Source of the DNA: Bromus sterilis
Taxonomy: Eukaryota > Streptophyta > Magnoliopsida > Poales > Poaceae
Direction of reading: 5' to 3'
NCBI GenBank assembly: GCA_950022295.1
Contig: OX465598.1
Location: 96,262,001 to 96,326,000 of the forward strand
DNA length: 64,000 nt
A program made the position numbers and the translations under genes. Below the pieces are notes generated by a model, which was not told where the DNA came from, ran no database searches, and saw only the letters and a list, made by a program, of their open reading frames with translations. Of this stretch, positions 11,086 to 22,624 are shown in pieces (the first letter of the stretch is position 1; each line of letters begins with the position of its first letter).

Positions 11086-12042
11086 ATGGACACACATCCT
11101 AACGCTTAAACAATATTGAAGAATCCTGATGTACAACACACGATGCGTCGTACTCCTCAAATCATGAGGAACTACCTTGCTAAGTGTGAAGAAATTAACG
11201 TGGAATTGACTCAAGATCCATACGACAAGTGTATGGTATCAAGTGTCTCATTCCCTATAAGGTGGGTAGCGCCACCGCCAAAATTCCTCAGGATCTGTTG
11301 TTCCTCAGTTTCCTCAGTTGAAGTCTTCATCACTGATGATTAACATGTTTGTCCTCTATAGCGTTCACCTATAGTTACTGTTCTTCAGCATTTGCTTCTT
11401 CATCTAGGTGAACGTGATCGGACCCGTCCCTCTGTGCTCACTTATCCATTCTTTCTATCTCATATGCGTTCGTCTGGAAATCATGTTTTCCTCAGCCTGA
11501 GACCATTTGTTATCATCCTCAGCCTTTGTCCTCAGGTTTCCAAAAATTGAGGATTATCAGTTATGATTTTCCCAAATTTGTTGCGATTTTACCGCACGTC
11601 GTGCTTATCTACCATTATGATAACCACTGAGGATCCCAACCATCAGGGAAAATCTTGTCCACAAATATCGCAACCCCTCAGCTTTCACCCCTCTATAAAT
11701 AGCCATCCACCCCACGATCATTTCCCCCCACCTCTCCTCTCCCTCTCGCGCTGCCACCCTTGAGCTCCTCAAGCTCTCGTGCTAACGTCGCCAGAGTTCG
11801 CCGTCGCCGGGGAAGATTGACTCGTGTTTCCTCAGCATTTGCCTCAGTCCTGGTACGCTTATTACTTAGTTGTTTATTCCTCAGTACTGTTGTGTCCTCA
11901 AGAAATCTCCAATCCTCAACAGTATTGCTAGCATTCTGAGACCTATACCTATGCCTCATTATTTTGCTTTCCTCAGCCTATTCCTCATGAACGCATATAA
12001 CCGTACCCCATTACCCTCGCAACCTAATTCTGTCACAGGTAC
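11086..12042 (+). other. Copia B pol to envelope-like intergenic region
   Basis: No convincing coding sequence. It holds a second TATA box far from the LTR (11694-11702), then a CT- and GC-rich leader (about 11703-11850). A candidate intron starts at a GT after CAGTCCTG near 11852 and ends at TTCTGTCACAG near 12039, just before the next ORF. The layout resembles the 5' end of a plant gene. Confidence 0.5.
11694..11702 (+). promoter_or_regulatory. Internal TATA box before the envelope-like ORF of Copia B
   Basis: CCCTCTATAAATAGCCATCC resembles the LTR's own TATA context (GGCTATAAATAGCCACC) but lies about 350 bp before the ATG of the third ORF. Element C has a comparable box at 18836-18843 before the homologous ORF. 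Promoter function is inferred. Confidence 0.5.
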
Positions 12043-12321
12043 ATGTCTGCTGAGGAACCATATGGTTCTCATAGTCTCACTTCATTTGCAGCTCAGCTCG
12101 AACATACCATTCCTCAGTCTCCACCGCTGAAGAAAATGGCTCCTCGGCGTAAGCTCAATAATACCGCTAAAGACTTGCCTCCTGAGCTCTATGAGAAGCT
12201 GAAGACTCTCGAACATGAAACTGCGAATGACCGAAAGAAAAGGGTTCAGAAAATCACGTGGGAATGGGCTAAACGATGGGCTGCATATGAATGGATCAAT
12301 CCTGAGCATGAGGAATCATTC
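12043..12321 (+). pseudogene. Copia B envelope-like ORF, N-terminal part (cut by Copia C)
   Basis: The ATG at 12043 opens MSAEEPYGSHSLTSF. A charged helical stretch (WEWAKRWAAYEWI) aligns with RWYEYKSLIPRWERLFALK in the matching ORF of element C (near 18010). The frame ends at the insertion of C inside the codons for E-S-F. It resumes in phase at 26565, confirming that C interrupted it. The product is of the Sirevirus envelope-like class; no function has been shown for that class, and I see no signal peptide or strong membrane segment in this part. Confidence 0.7.
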
Positions 12322-13589
12322 TGAAAGCTCAAGAATGATCAGAGGGGGAGGGTGTGAATGATCACTTCTAAAAATTCTAAGGAACTTAGAAGGAATTCAT
12401 GCAAACAACGTAGGACTAAAGACATCTCGAAGGAAATACAGTATCGAAAGTAATGCATGGCTCGAAAGGATTGGGAGCGAAGGAAAACATCGAAGACAAA
12501 CAGGCAACGAGTAAATACTTAATGTAAATGCTAGAAGGAAAACGAGCCTGACACGACGATGTTTGGTAAACCAGTTCACACTCTGCAAAGTGCTACGTCT
12601 GGTTGGAGGGACTGGTGATTGAACACCTGGAGCAAAACTCTCTCCGTCCTATTCTCCACTGCAACAAACTCCTCGAGCTTGTCCAGTTTTCACTCGTGGT
12701 AGATGATTCAGGACATCTCCGAGACCTTTACAAACTTCCTTCAGCAGCGACAATTTCTCTTCGACTGCTTGACAAGCGACGCCTAACCGTCTAGGAGACT
12801 TGTAGTTCTCCAAGATAAAAAGATCGCCTAATCTCGACCTAAGTCTCTGTGAATTTCTCAACTCAGCTCAGACTTGGGGTTTTGGTTTTCTCTCTATGAA
12901 TCTCTCTTGGGATGCTCACAGACCTCTGTCTTAGAATCTTCAGTGGAGCGGACAACCCGAAATGGTGGGTAGGTGCGGGGTATTTATAGTTGGCGATCCC
13001 GATGGGTAAAATGACTGAAGTGACCCGATGCGACCGCTTGACGCGTGTCCACAACGGTCGGAATCCAATCACTGCGCAACTTTACTTGAGGAACAAGTAA
13101 GCTGACTTACCGAACGAGTTCTCTCTCGAAGGCACAAAGTGCGATGACTTTGCCTTCGAGCTATTCACTCGACTCAGTAAGATTTCTCTCGGTAGGCTTT
13201 CGTGGGTTTAGGTTGAGCAGAGCAAATTCACTTCGACTAAGATCTCAACTAGCAAACCCCTCTTGATAGTACAGTTTTTCCTACGACCCAAGAAAATAAA
13301 GAGAAACTAGTAAAAAAGACTAAGTCTTCGACCAGCTCCAGCTTTCTCCTTGTTGCGATTTTACTCGAGAGAGTCTTTTTCTTCGACGACATTTTTAGGG
13401 GTCGTCTTCCTTCAAAGATTTCGGTAGATGACCGCAGCTCCGCTGCAGTGAGTTGTCCTTCGACCTTCTACATGAAAACTCCATTAATTTGGAACCTAAG
13501 TATCTGTTTATACTCGAAAACAATATTAGTTCCACTTCTGCTTTGTCCAACAATGTCCAAAACCTTCGGGGGCAAAACTTGCTCTTACA
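12322..13589 (-). repeat. Copia C 3' LTR
   Basis: 1268 bp, the same length as the 5' LTR with no indels noticed. It carries a TATA copy (TATTTATA on plus) at 12991-12998. Short ORFs such as 12603-12794 recur in the other LTR (25573-25764) only because the LTR is repeated. Confidence 0.93.
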
Positions 13590-14137
13590 ATCTTCCCCTT
13601 TTTGGACGATTGTTGACAAAACAGGCATCGATAAATAATTGAAAAAGTTTTGAGTTTTCGATGATAAACCAGTGCTAAGATCGATGAAATACTCCCCCTT
13701 GATGTATGCACGGAAGATAAGAGTTTCATGTGAAGTGCATATTTGACAAGTAGAGTCGAGGGAAAAACATCAATAATCTTAGCGAGTGAAATTGCATTCC
13801 AGATAATATCCAATGAGAAATATGCAATCTCCTCGAATGACCTGTGAACTTATATGAAAGATAACTTCCTGCAAAAAGGTTAAGTATCGCAAGCAGCTGA
13901 TAGATATCTTACGAAAAGAGTAGCAGTTCACAGACCTACTTAGAGTTAGTTACAACAATATCGAATATGAATCGAAAGTTTGTTGAAACTACTCAGAAAC
14001 CTCAAAGTTCAAAAGTTTATCGAACGAAAAGCAAAGCCCTTAACCCCGTAGGCAAACTAATTTCTTCGATGCCACTACATCTCCCCCTTTTTGTCACAAC
14101 GTACAAAAAGTTGAGAGAATAGGGTCGAAAGAAATCC
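13590..14137 (-). other. Copia C 3' untranslated region with polypurine tracts
   Basis: Non-coding. On the minus strand it carries a polypurine tract next to the LTR (CCAAAAAGGGGAAGAT, plus 13588-13603), a second purine run (CAAGGGGGAGTA, plus 13689-13700) and a third (ACAAAAAGGGGGAGATG, plus 14079-14095) just after the envelope-like ORF. The tract next to the LTR should prime plus-strand DNA synthesis. Extra copies are a known Sirevirus trait. Confidence 0.65.
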
Positions 14138-17100
14138 CTACTCGCTTTGGCGGCTCCGGTGACGTCGAGAAGATTCGGCGAGCGAAGGAGCACGATGAGT
14201 GGGACGAGCGCCTGGAGGAGTAATCTTTGTGCGGAAGGAGTGATGATCTCCAGAAGATTCTAGTTGTGATTCCGGCGGGGTCCTGGGGCTTCGAGGGAGT
14301 GGAGTGTACACTCTTGGTTGGCGTTGAGGGGCTTCATCTTTCTCGGAGTCGGAGGAGAAGGTGTTCACAGTGATGTGATAATAGTCATCGACACTAAGCA
14401 CATATCTGTTCTTCGGCAGCCGAGGGATATTGGGATCCGGGCGATCTACTCGATCATCATTGGTCCAATTCCTATTAAGATGAGGAGGATATTCTTCGAA
14501 ACCGCATCATTGAAGTTGACCGAGGGAATTGAATTTCCGCAGTCCTTTCCAAGCACGGTGAAGGCATTCACGCAGCATCTGATTTTTGTTCATGGAAATA
14601 TTGCGCAAATGATTTGTCTCGTCCATCATTGCTTGCTTCTGAATGAAATCTTGGTCGATGTGACGTTGAAGCATTTGCTGGGACCGAAGAGAAACCTCCA
14701 TGTGATGCACTGGCTTGATAAACTTCGAGCGAACATTACACTCAGTTAAATGGGCGCGGATGCCAGTGTGCTCAGCATATTGATCGTTGGGTCGAGCAAT
14801 AGCCTGCAATACTTCCCTAACTGCTGGAGTGAAAATCTTCGGGAAAATTGACACGGGGAATGGCACGTCCCGAGAGTAATTGCAGATAGCCATCAGCCAG
14901 GGTGCATACGGCTTGTGGGAATTGTGATCATCAGCACAAGACACCAAGATCCTGATGAAGTAGTCTTGAAAATCGAAGGGATGACCGTGGACTAACTTCA
15001 ACAGAGCAAGTTGCACATCGTTGGGAATTGGAAAATCATCGTGCACATCGAGCATTGGCATCAAGGTCTTCGAAAGAATATAGAACCATGCCTTTGCTTC
15101 AAACACCAAATGCCTTGGCTTGGGCTCAGCCGGGTAGTTATCTCCTACGACATCTGGATTCATGAGCGTAGATAATTCAGCAGGAGTTGGAGCAGGTAAG
15201 TCATGAAGCTTGTGTGGTAATCCTTCGAACCGAGGTAAATTGATGATGGCCAGAAATTGGTCGACAGTCATATGGAATACTTGGCCTTGGATCATATAAT
15301 CAAATTTCCACGTCTTCGAGTTCTCGGGATCGCCAGTGACATAGAGCGTTGCATAAAATTTCTTGATAAGCTCGGGATTGTAACCACAATCGAGAGCAAA
15401 CATCTTGTGAGCATGAAGACTATCAATTGTTTCGGCAACATTCTCGAAACATGAAGTGGAGTACACCGAAGGCATATCGAGGTATTGATGTTGGAAAACT
15501 CTCGCCTTGTTGTACAGCACACGAGTGTAGTAGATGGCTTGCTCTTGAGTCCAAAACCGAAGAGAATATGCACTTCTAGGCTTCTCGTAGGGATTGGTAC
15601 CGAAGAAAAATGGCTTGTGTTCACGCCTTTTGAAGATGGGGCCTCCTCGAGGAACATCTGAGCGGAACAGGGGCAGCATTTCTCTCGGATGAGCAGAATG
15701 GAGCAACTCATCAACAGGAAAAACTTCGGCAGCATTGTCTGGCATCTGGAAAACTGGGTCAGCAGGGCGAGGAATTGAAGATGGAACGTTTACAATATCC
15801 TGAGCTGGGATGGCTGCAGGAGCATTTTCCTCGGCCTGGGCCTCGACGGCAACTCCTTCGTCGGCATTAGCATTTTGAGCGGCCTCTTCAGTCTCCATGG
15901 CCTCCAAATCTTTGTCCAGTTGAGCGAAAGCATCAACCATTTCTTCGTTCGAGGTATTGGATGAGGAGGAGGAAGAACTGTCACTAGAACTGTCATCTCC
16001 AGAACTATTTCCTTCGACAACATCTTGACGAGAGGAAACTGTTGTGATATCAACATCGGCGTATTCTCCTTCATGCAGAGTTTGGGCAGAGGAGTAATCT
16101 TTCTGAGCAGAGGAGATGGGGGCTTGAGTTTCTTGCTCGACCTGAGCAGGTAGCTCGGTCTCTGCTTGAGCTTGGGTCTCGATGGCCGGGGTGGTCGATG
16201 GAATGATGTGCGGTGGTGATGGAGGGTTTGGTGGTGGCGACGAAGCTTTTGGTGGTGATGGTTGACGAGGTGGTGGTGTTTGTTGTCGAGGTGGAGGAGT
16301 GGCTTGGCGAGGGGGCGGAGTGGCTTGGCGAGGGGGTGGCGTTGTTTGGCGAGGGGGTGGAGTTTTCTCACGAGGAGGAGTGGGTGGCTTGGTGGGGGTT
16401 GGTGCAGTTTCCTGTCGTGCTGATGCAGCAACGACCTCGGTAGACTTTGGCCTTTTGGCATTTTTCTCGATCTCTGGCGTCCCACGCGCAGAGGTTGGGG
16501 CAGCAGACTTTCTCTTTCGAGATTGTCTTTTGTACATGGCATCATTGTGCTCTTTGCATATGGCAGACACAATTTGTCGAACCTTTTCATACACAGCGGT
16601 CAAGTTTTCCTTCTGTGCCCTTCTGGAAGCTTCAAGGGTGGAAATCTTGGATTTGAAAAACTTACGGGACTCAATGTCCTCGGTTTCTTCTTGAAGTTGC
16701 CTGGTGTAAAATCTCACTTGTTCCTTGTCCTTGCCATCCTGGGTGAGATATCCTTCCCAGCGAATCATGTATCGAGCAACTTGCTCTTGGATCTCAGCAG
16801 GGACATCATCCTCGGCAGTGACTTTGCTCGGTGTGGTAGCCATCTTCCAGAGGATATGTGAAATATTAGCAGCATCCCAAGGAGCATGGGCAGCAGAATC
16901 TCCTTCGTTGGAGCTTTCTTCATCGGCACGAGGGCCGGAAACAACAGGTGCAGCAGGGGCAGGTGCAGGAGCTGGTGCGGCTCGAGGAGCTGGAACAGCC
17001 TGAGCCTTCTGCCTGGCCTCTTTGGCTTTCTTCTCGGCCTCCTTGGTGGCCTTGGCAGCATCAATGGGTTTTGTTATGGCACTAGGGGCCGCAGCTTTAT

Positions 17101-18215
17101 CCTTCGAGGCACTTGGGGCCTCAGCGTTTTTCTTCGCTGCACTTGCAGCCGCATCCTTATCTTTTGTGACTATGGGAGTCACAACATTTTCGGTGGCGCT
17201 GTGGGCCACGACCTTTTCCTTCGGAGCACTAGGAATTGTGCCTTCAGCAATCTGTCGTCGATACTTTTCACTGACCAGATGTAAAATACCTAGCTGTTGA
17301 GCAACCTAGGCCTTTTTATGCTCGGGCTGACTGTGAAAGTTCAGGAGCTTGGAATTTGTCAAGTCTTTATCTTCTTTCTCTTTTTGCTTTGCCAGCCTTT
17401 CTTTTCGTTGAACAAGTGTTTCATCATCCTCAGCAATGTGAGCTTGCTTTCCCTTCGATTTGGCCGAAGGTTTTGCCCTGCGAACTTGAACTGGTGGAGC
17501 AGAGGAGATGGGCGGATCAGTGACCAAGTTGGTCAGGTCAATTGTTGCTCGAGGAGCCTATGCAGCTGGCTCCTGGATCCTAATGCCTTTACTGCTCGGC
17601 TTCTTCTTCTGAGGAATGTCCTCGACATCAGCCTTAGTACCAGGGTCTTGATCATGAGAATTAGCTTCTTCATCGGAGGTTGCATCTGGTGGCGAGACAA
17701 TTACCACCTTTTTCTTTCGCTTGGCTAATTTCTTGCCAGCCTTTGGTTTGGCGCTTGGTCCAACTTTCTCGGCACCCTCAGCAGCAACAACCTCCTTTCT
17801 TGCTTTGGCTTCCTTTCTCTTCTGTGCTCGTGCTTCCCGAGCATCAACCAGCTCTTGAAAATCAGCAGTTGTTTTGAGAGCAGATGGGTGAGCATCATCT
17901 GGAGGAGGGTGGTCGATTATCTTTCGTCCATTTGGGCCTTAAAGATTTGACATCCGACCAAGGGTTTTTCAAAGCAAACAACCTCTCCCAGCGAGGAATA
18001 AGAGACTTGTACTCATACCAACGAAGAGATTGAAGCCTTTGAATCTCTTGCAGACAGTTTTCTCTTGTGCGTTCATCTTCAGAACCTTCAGGCGTTCTTA
18101 ATTTCTTTTCGATGATCAAATCCTCTGATAATCCTTCAGAGTTGTTGGTGATCCTTGTTCGGCCTCCCACACGCTTGGGTGCTCTGACATTTCCTTCGTT
18201 TCCAGACATTTTCAT
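14138..18215 (-). pseudogene. Copia C envelope-like gene (large third ORF, several lesions)
   Basis: Starts at ATG 18215 (MKMSGNEGNVRAPKR) and can be followed to 14138, about 1350 codons. The frame shifts near 17940. It carries TAG at 17558-17560, TAG at 17306-17308 and TGA at 14507-14509; reading continues in the same frame past the last one to 14138. The N-terminal half is rich in A, K, E and P, with a run of PPPRQ-type repeats (plus 16264-16374). A globular region follows, with LRFWTQEQAIYYTRVLY, FYATLYVTGDPENSKTW and HKPYAPWLMAICNYSRD. The same blocks occur in element B's third ORF, so the two are homologous. The globular part recalls a Pfam plant-transposon domain, from memory. Function unknown; envelope-like describes position only. 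Confidence 0.75.
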
Positions 18216-19312
18216 GCGAAAAAGATAGGTACGAGGGAATATAGGAAAGTTGTGAACAAGTACCAGTGGTTTTCGAGGAAAATCATTTTGAATGCAGTAA
18301 ACATATCGATAAGCTTGTCTTGCAGCAAGTTTTTCAAGCAAGTGCTAGACTAGATTTTCATCAAGTGTAAATCTAACGAAGAACTTGAATGAAATAAGTG
18401 CACAAGTGCAAATCCATCGATACACTTCTGAGGAAATTCCTTAAGTGAGAGAATCCGAGGGATTTCTTACCTAGCTCAGATGGGGAATCGACAGAAAACG
18501 CTAGAAACAGATTTCCCAAGTTTCAATGATCCAAACGGATCAAACAGACCTAACACAAATAATGGAAAATCAAGAACAAATCTGGATATGATGAATAGAT
18601 GAGATTGGAATCGCGTCCAGAGCCACACATACCCTACCTTGGCGATGTGCGGCGACTACGGCGACGCGGATGAAGTTCCTCGTCGACGGGAAGGTCTCCG
18701 GCGGCTTCCTTCCGGCAGCAAAGCGGCGAGGGAGTCGACGGCGACGAGAAGCACGGCGGCGCGCGAGAGAAAGCTTTGGGAGCGGAGAGATGAAGTAGAG
18801 GGAATTGCGAGTGCTGTGCCGGTGGGGTGGATCCGTATTTATAGGGGAGGGGTCTGACATAACTGTCGGATCTGATCCAACGGCGCAGATTTCGCGTCTC
18901 TCCGCATTCAACGGACGGATTTTGTGGCGGTAATCGCGGGAAATCCCAACGAACTGAAAGAAAGTTGCTCCACGTCCGAGACCAAACTCATCGAACATCG
19001 AGTGTAAAAGTAGATAAAAGTTAGATAGATTTTCCTTCGGAATCAATGACAGTCGAAGGGAATCTTGATCGAGTACAAATATACATGTTCACGAGAGAAA
19101 AGCACAGATGGGGTAGGGATAGAATAGAGGAAAACAGGGTCCGATGCTTAATCAATCTGAAAAAAAAACAGCGATAAAACTCGGAGTGATAAGTGTACAG
19201 GACAACACCAAACGAACAAAAACAAACGAAAAAGAAACACGATAAAAAAATAACGTAAGTAAAACAACATAGAAAGAAAAACGTATAATACATAGTACTG
19301 ATAGTTGTGGTC
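18216..19312 (-). other. Copia C pol to envelope-like intergenic region
   Basis: No coding signal on either strand that I accept. On the minus strand a TATA box (18836-18843) is followed by a GC-rich, gene-like leader (about 18830-18640) with a candidate splice donor near 18637 (CCAAG then GTAGGG). An AT-rich stretch follows up to the ATG at 18215. The part next to pol (about 18970-19312) is A/T-rich with homopolymer runs. Confidence 0.5.
18836..18843 (-). promoter_or_regulatory. Internal TATA box before the envelope-like gene of Copia C
   Basis: The plus strand shows TATTTATA, which is TATAAATA on the element's coding strand, inside CCCTATAAATACGGATCC. It lies about 620 bp before the ATG at 18215, is distinct from the LTR TATA box (25951-25958), and parallels the internal box of element B. 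Confidence 0.5.
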
Positions 19313-22300
19313 TTACTGCACATTGCATGAGTCCAAGATGTTCAACTCACACCTTAGTGCACAGAACCTCTTTTCATCCAAGGGCTTCGTAAAGATATCA
19401 GTCAATTGATCTTCGATGCGAACATGGCTGATAACAATATCTTCTCGCTGAACATGATCTCGACGAAAATGATGACGAATATCAATATGCTTCGTTCGAG
19501 AGTGTTGCACAGGGTTATGGGCAATTTTGATAGCACTCTCGTTATCACATAGCAATGGAATTTTCTTCACAAGAATGCCATAATTTTTCAGCGTTTGCTT
19601 GAGCCACAGAATCCGAGTGCAGCATGAACCGACGGCAATATACTCGGCTTCAGCCGTAGAAATAGATACGTAATTCTGTTTCTTCGAAGCCCAACAGACA
19701 AGAGATCTACCGAGAAAATGACATGTGCCTGTGGTAGATTTTCTGTCGACTCGATCACCAGCCCAGTCAGAATCAGAATATCCAACGAGATCAAACTGGG
19801 CACCCTTGGGATACCATAATCCCAAAGTTGGTGTATGAGCCAGATATCGAAGAATTCGCTTGACAGCAATATGATGTGATTCTTTCGGGTTTGCCTGAAA
19901 ACGAGCACACATACAAACTGATAGCATAATGTCAGGTCTAGATGCACAAAGGTAAAGAAGCGAACTGATCATCGAGCGATATTTCTTTTGATTGAAAGGT
20001 TTGCCTTTCTCATCTGCATCTAGATGAACATTCGTAGGCATTGGAGTCTTGATAGTTTTGCAACAGACAAGATCAAACTTCTTCAGGCAATCTCATAGAT
20101 ATTTCTCTTGAGAGATGAAAGTCCCATTCTTCTGTTGACGGATTTGGATCCCAAGAAAGAACTTCAATTCACCCATCATAGACATTTCATATTTCTTCGA
20201 CATCATACGAGCAAATTCTTCGCTAATATCAGGGTTAGTACAGCCAAAAATAATATCATCGACATAAATTTGACACACAAGAAGATCATTTTTGTATGCA
20301 CGAGTAAAAAGGGTCGGATCAATTGTTCCTGGTTTGAAGCCCTTCTTCAGAAGAAAATCCTTCAGTGTTTCATACCAAGCACGAGGTGCTTGCTTTAAAC
20401 CATATAGGGCCTTGTGCAACCTGTACACCTTATCAGGATTCTTCGGGTCTTCAAAACCTGGTGGCTGCATAACATATACTTCTTCTTCGATTTCACCGTT
20501 AATAAATGCACTTTTGACATCCATTTGATATAGCAATATACCATTGTAATTGGCAAAAGCAAGCATGACACGAATAGATTCAAGTCGAGCAACTGGGGCA
20601 TAAGTCTCACCAAAATCAATACCTTCAATTTGGGTGTAGCCTTGTGCAATCAGTCGAGCTTTATTCCTTACCACAATGCCATCTTCATCTTGCTTGTTGC
20701 GAAAAATCCACTTCGTACCAATGATATTATGCTTCTTGGGATCAGGTTTATCAACAAGGGACCAGACTTTATTTCTCTCGAACTGGTTAAGTTCTTCGAG
20801 CATAGCAGTCATCCAGTCTGAGTCCTTCATGGCTTCATCGAATTTTGATGGTTCTAGCATGGATACAAACGAAAAATTTCCACAAAACTTAGCTAATCGA
20901 GTACGAGAACGAGTGGTGGGAAGACCTGGCAAACGAATCTCTTCGAGAATTGATTCGACGTCCACTCTTCTTCGAACACGAGGTAAAACTCCTTCATCAT
21001 CTCGCGGATCCGGTTGTTCTTCGGGACCATCTTGTCCTTCGGGATCAGCTTGTCCTTCAGGATCATTTCCTTCGGGTTCAGCTTGTCCTTCGGGATGAGC
21101 ATTTTCTTCGTTTATGCGTTCTCCTTCGACCTGTTCATCATTAGCTTCAGGATGTTGATCTCCAGCGCCCCGGGCTATGTGTGGGAACATTGGACCATCA
21201 TGATCCCTGTTGGCTTGACGTGCATTTCCTTCGACAAGCCGAATATCTCCAATAGCCATGTACCTGATAACTTCATCCAAAGGTGGTTCATCCAGGTTAA
21301 GAGGTAATTGCTCCTTTTGAGAGCCATTAGTTTCATCAAATCGAACATTTACAGTTTCTACAACTTTACCAAGATGAGAGTTGTAAACTCTGTAAGTGTG
21401 AGAATTCGAACCATAACCAAGGAGAAAACCTTCATGTGCCTTTGGGGCAAACTTGGAGCTGTGATTCATATCTCTGATATAACATGGAGCACCAAAAACC
21501 CTGAGATATGAAACATTCGGATTTTTACCAGTGATGAGTTCATGTGAAGTTTTCTTTAGAAATTTGTGCAGATAAACCTTGTTGATGGTATGACACGCAG
21601 TATTTATAGCTTCGGCCCAGAACCTGATAGGGGTCTTGTATTCAGCAAACATTGTTATGGCCATTTCAATAAGTGTTCGATTCTTTCTCTCGACCACACC
21701 ATTTTGTTGCGGTGTATAAGCAGCCGAGAATTCATGAGTAAAGCCATATTCATCAAGAAATTCTTCGATATGAGTGTTTTTGAATTCTGTACCATTATCA
21801 CTTCTGATATGCTTGAGAGATAATTCATATTCAGTCTGAGCTCTCTTTGCGAAAGTTTTGAAAATTTCAACAACCTTGCTCTTGTCATCTAGAAAGAAAA
21901 CCCAAGTATATCGAGAGAAATCATCAACAATAACCAGACCATACTTGTTTCCTCCCAGACTAGCATAATTTTGAGGACCGAATAAATCCATATGAAGCAA
22001 TTCAAGAGGACGAGTAGTAGTCATTATAGTTTTTGCTGAGCGATGTTTCTTGGCAATCTTTCCTGCTTCACAGGCACTGCATAGACGATCTTTATCAAAT
22101 TTTACATTATCAATTCCAACGATGTTCTTCTTCGAGATAAGAGTTTGAAGATTTTTCATTCCTGCATGACCAAGTCTTCGGTGCCATAACTAACCAGAAG
22201 TGGCTTTGGCCATTAAACATGTGGACACTGCAGGTCCCGAAGAAAAATCAACTATATAAAGATCACCTTTGCGATATCCTTCGAACACGAAGGAATAATC

Positions 22301-22624
22301 ATCCTGTGAAAAGACAACACAACGAGAAGCAGAAAACAGTACAAGCATACCCATATCACAAAGTTTTGAGATAGACATAAGATTATATCCAAGTGATTGA
22401 ACAAGCATAACCTTGTCAATATGCTTATCTTTCGATATGGCAACCTTACCCAAACCAAGTACTTTTCCTTTGTTGTTGTCACCGAAGGTAATGTATCTCT
22501 GTGAAGGTTCAGTAAGTTTGTCTTCGGTGAACAAATCTTTGTCTCCGGTCATATGATTTGTACATCCACTATCCATGACCCATTCGGATCCACCGGAGAC
22601 ATAGCCCTGCAGAAGAATTAGTTC
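19313..22624 (-). pseudogene. pol: Copia C pol: protease, integrase, RT, RNase H, with two stops
   Basis: The pol frame overlaps the gag stop (22618-22620) in a different phase, so expression would need a shift there. Domains in order: protease DSGCTNHMTGD at about 22571-22540; integrase zinc finger (LWHRRLGHAGM ... CSACEAGK); integrase core with HMDLFGP, IRSDNGTEF and TPQQNGVVERKNRT; RT with YQMDVKSAFING and QIYVDDIIFG; RNase H with YSDSDWAGD and CDNESAIK; end LDSCNVQ at 19313. A TAG at 22190-22192 replaces the W before LWHRR (element B has WLWHRR). A TGA at 20093-20095 follows EKYL, where element B has a K codon. Otherwise it is well preserved, which fits the modest LTR divergence. Both stops abolish a full-length product. 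Confidence 0.88.

Noticed and set aside
16213..17300. Plus-strand ORFs of 76-132 codons opposite the envelope-like gene of Copia C
   Set aside because: They are shadows of the minus-strand frame, with valine/glycine repeats that mirror the PPPRQ repeat.
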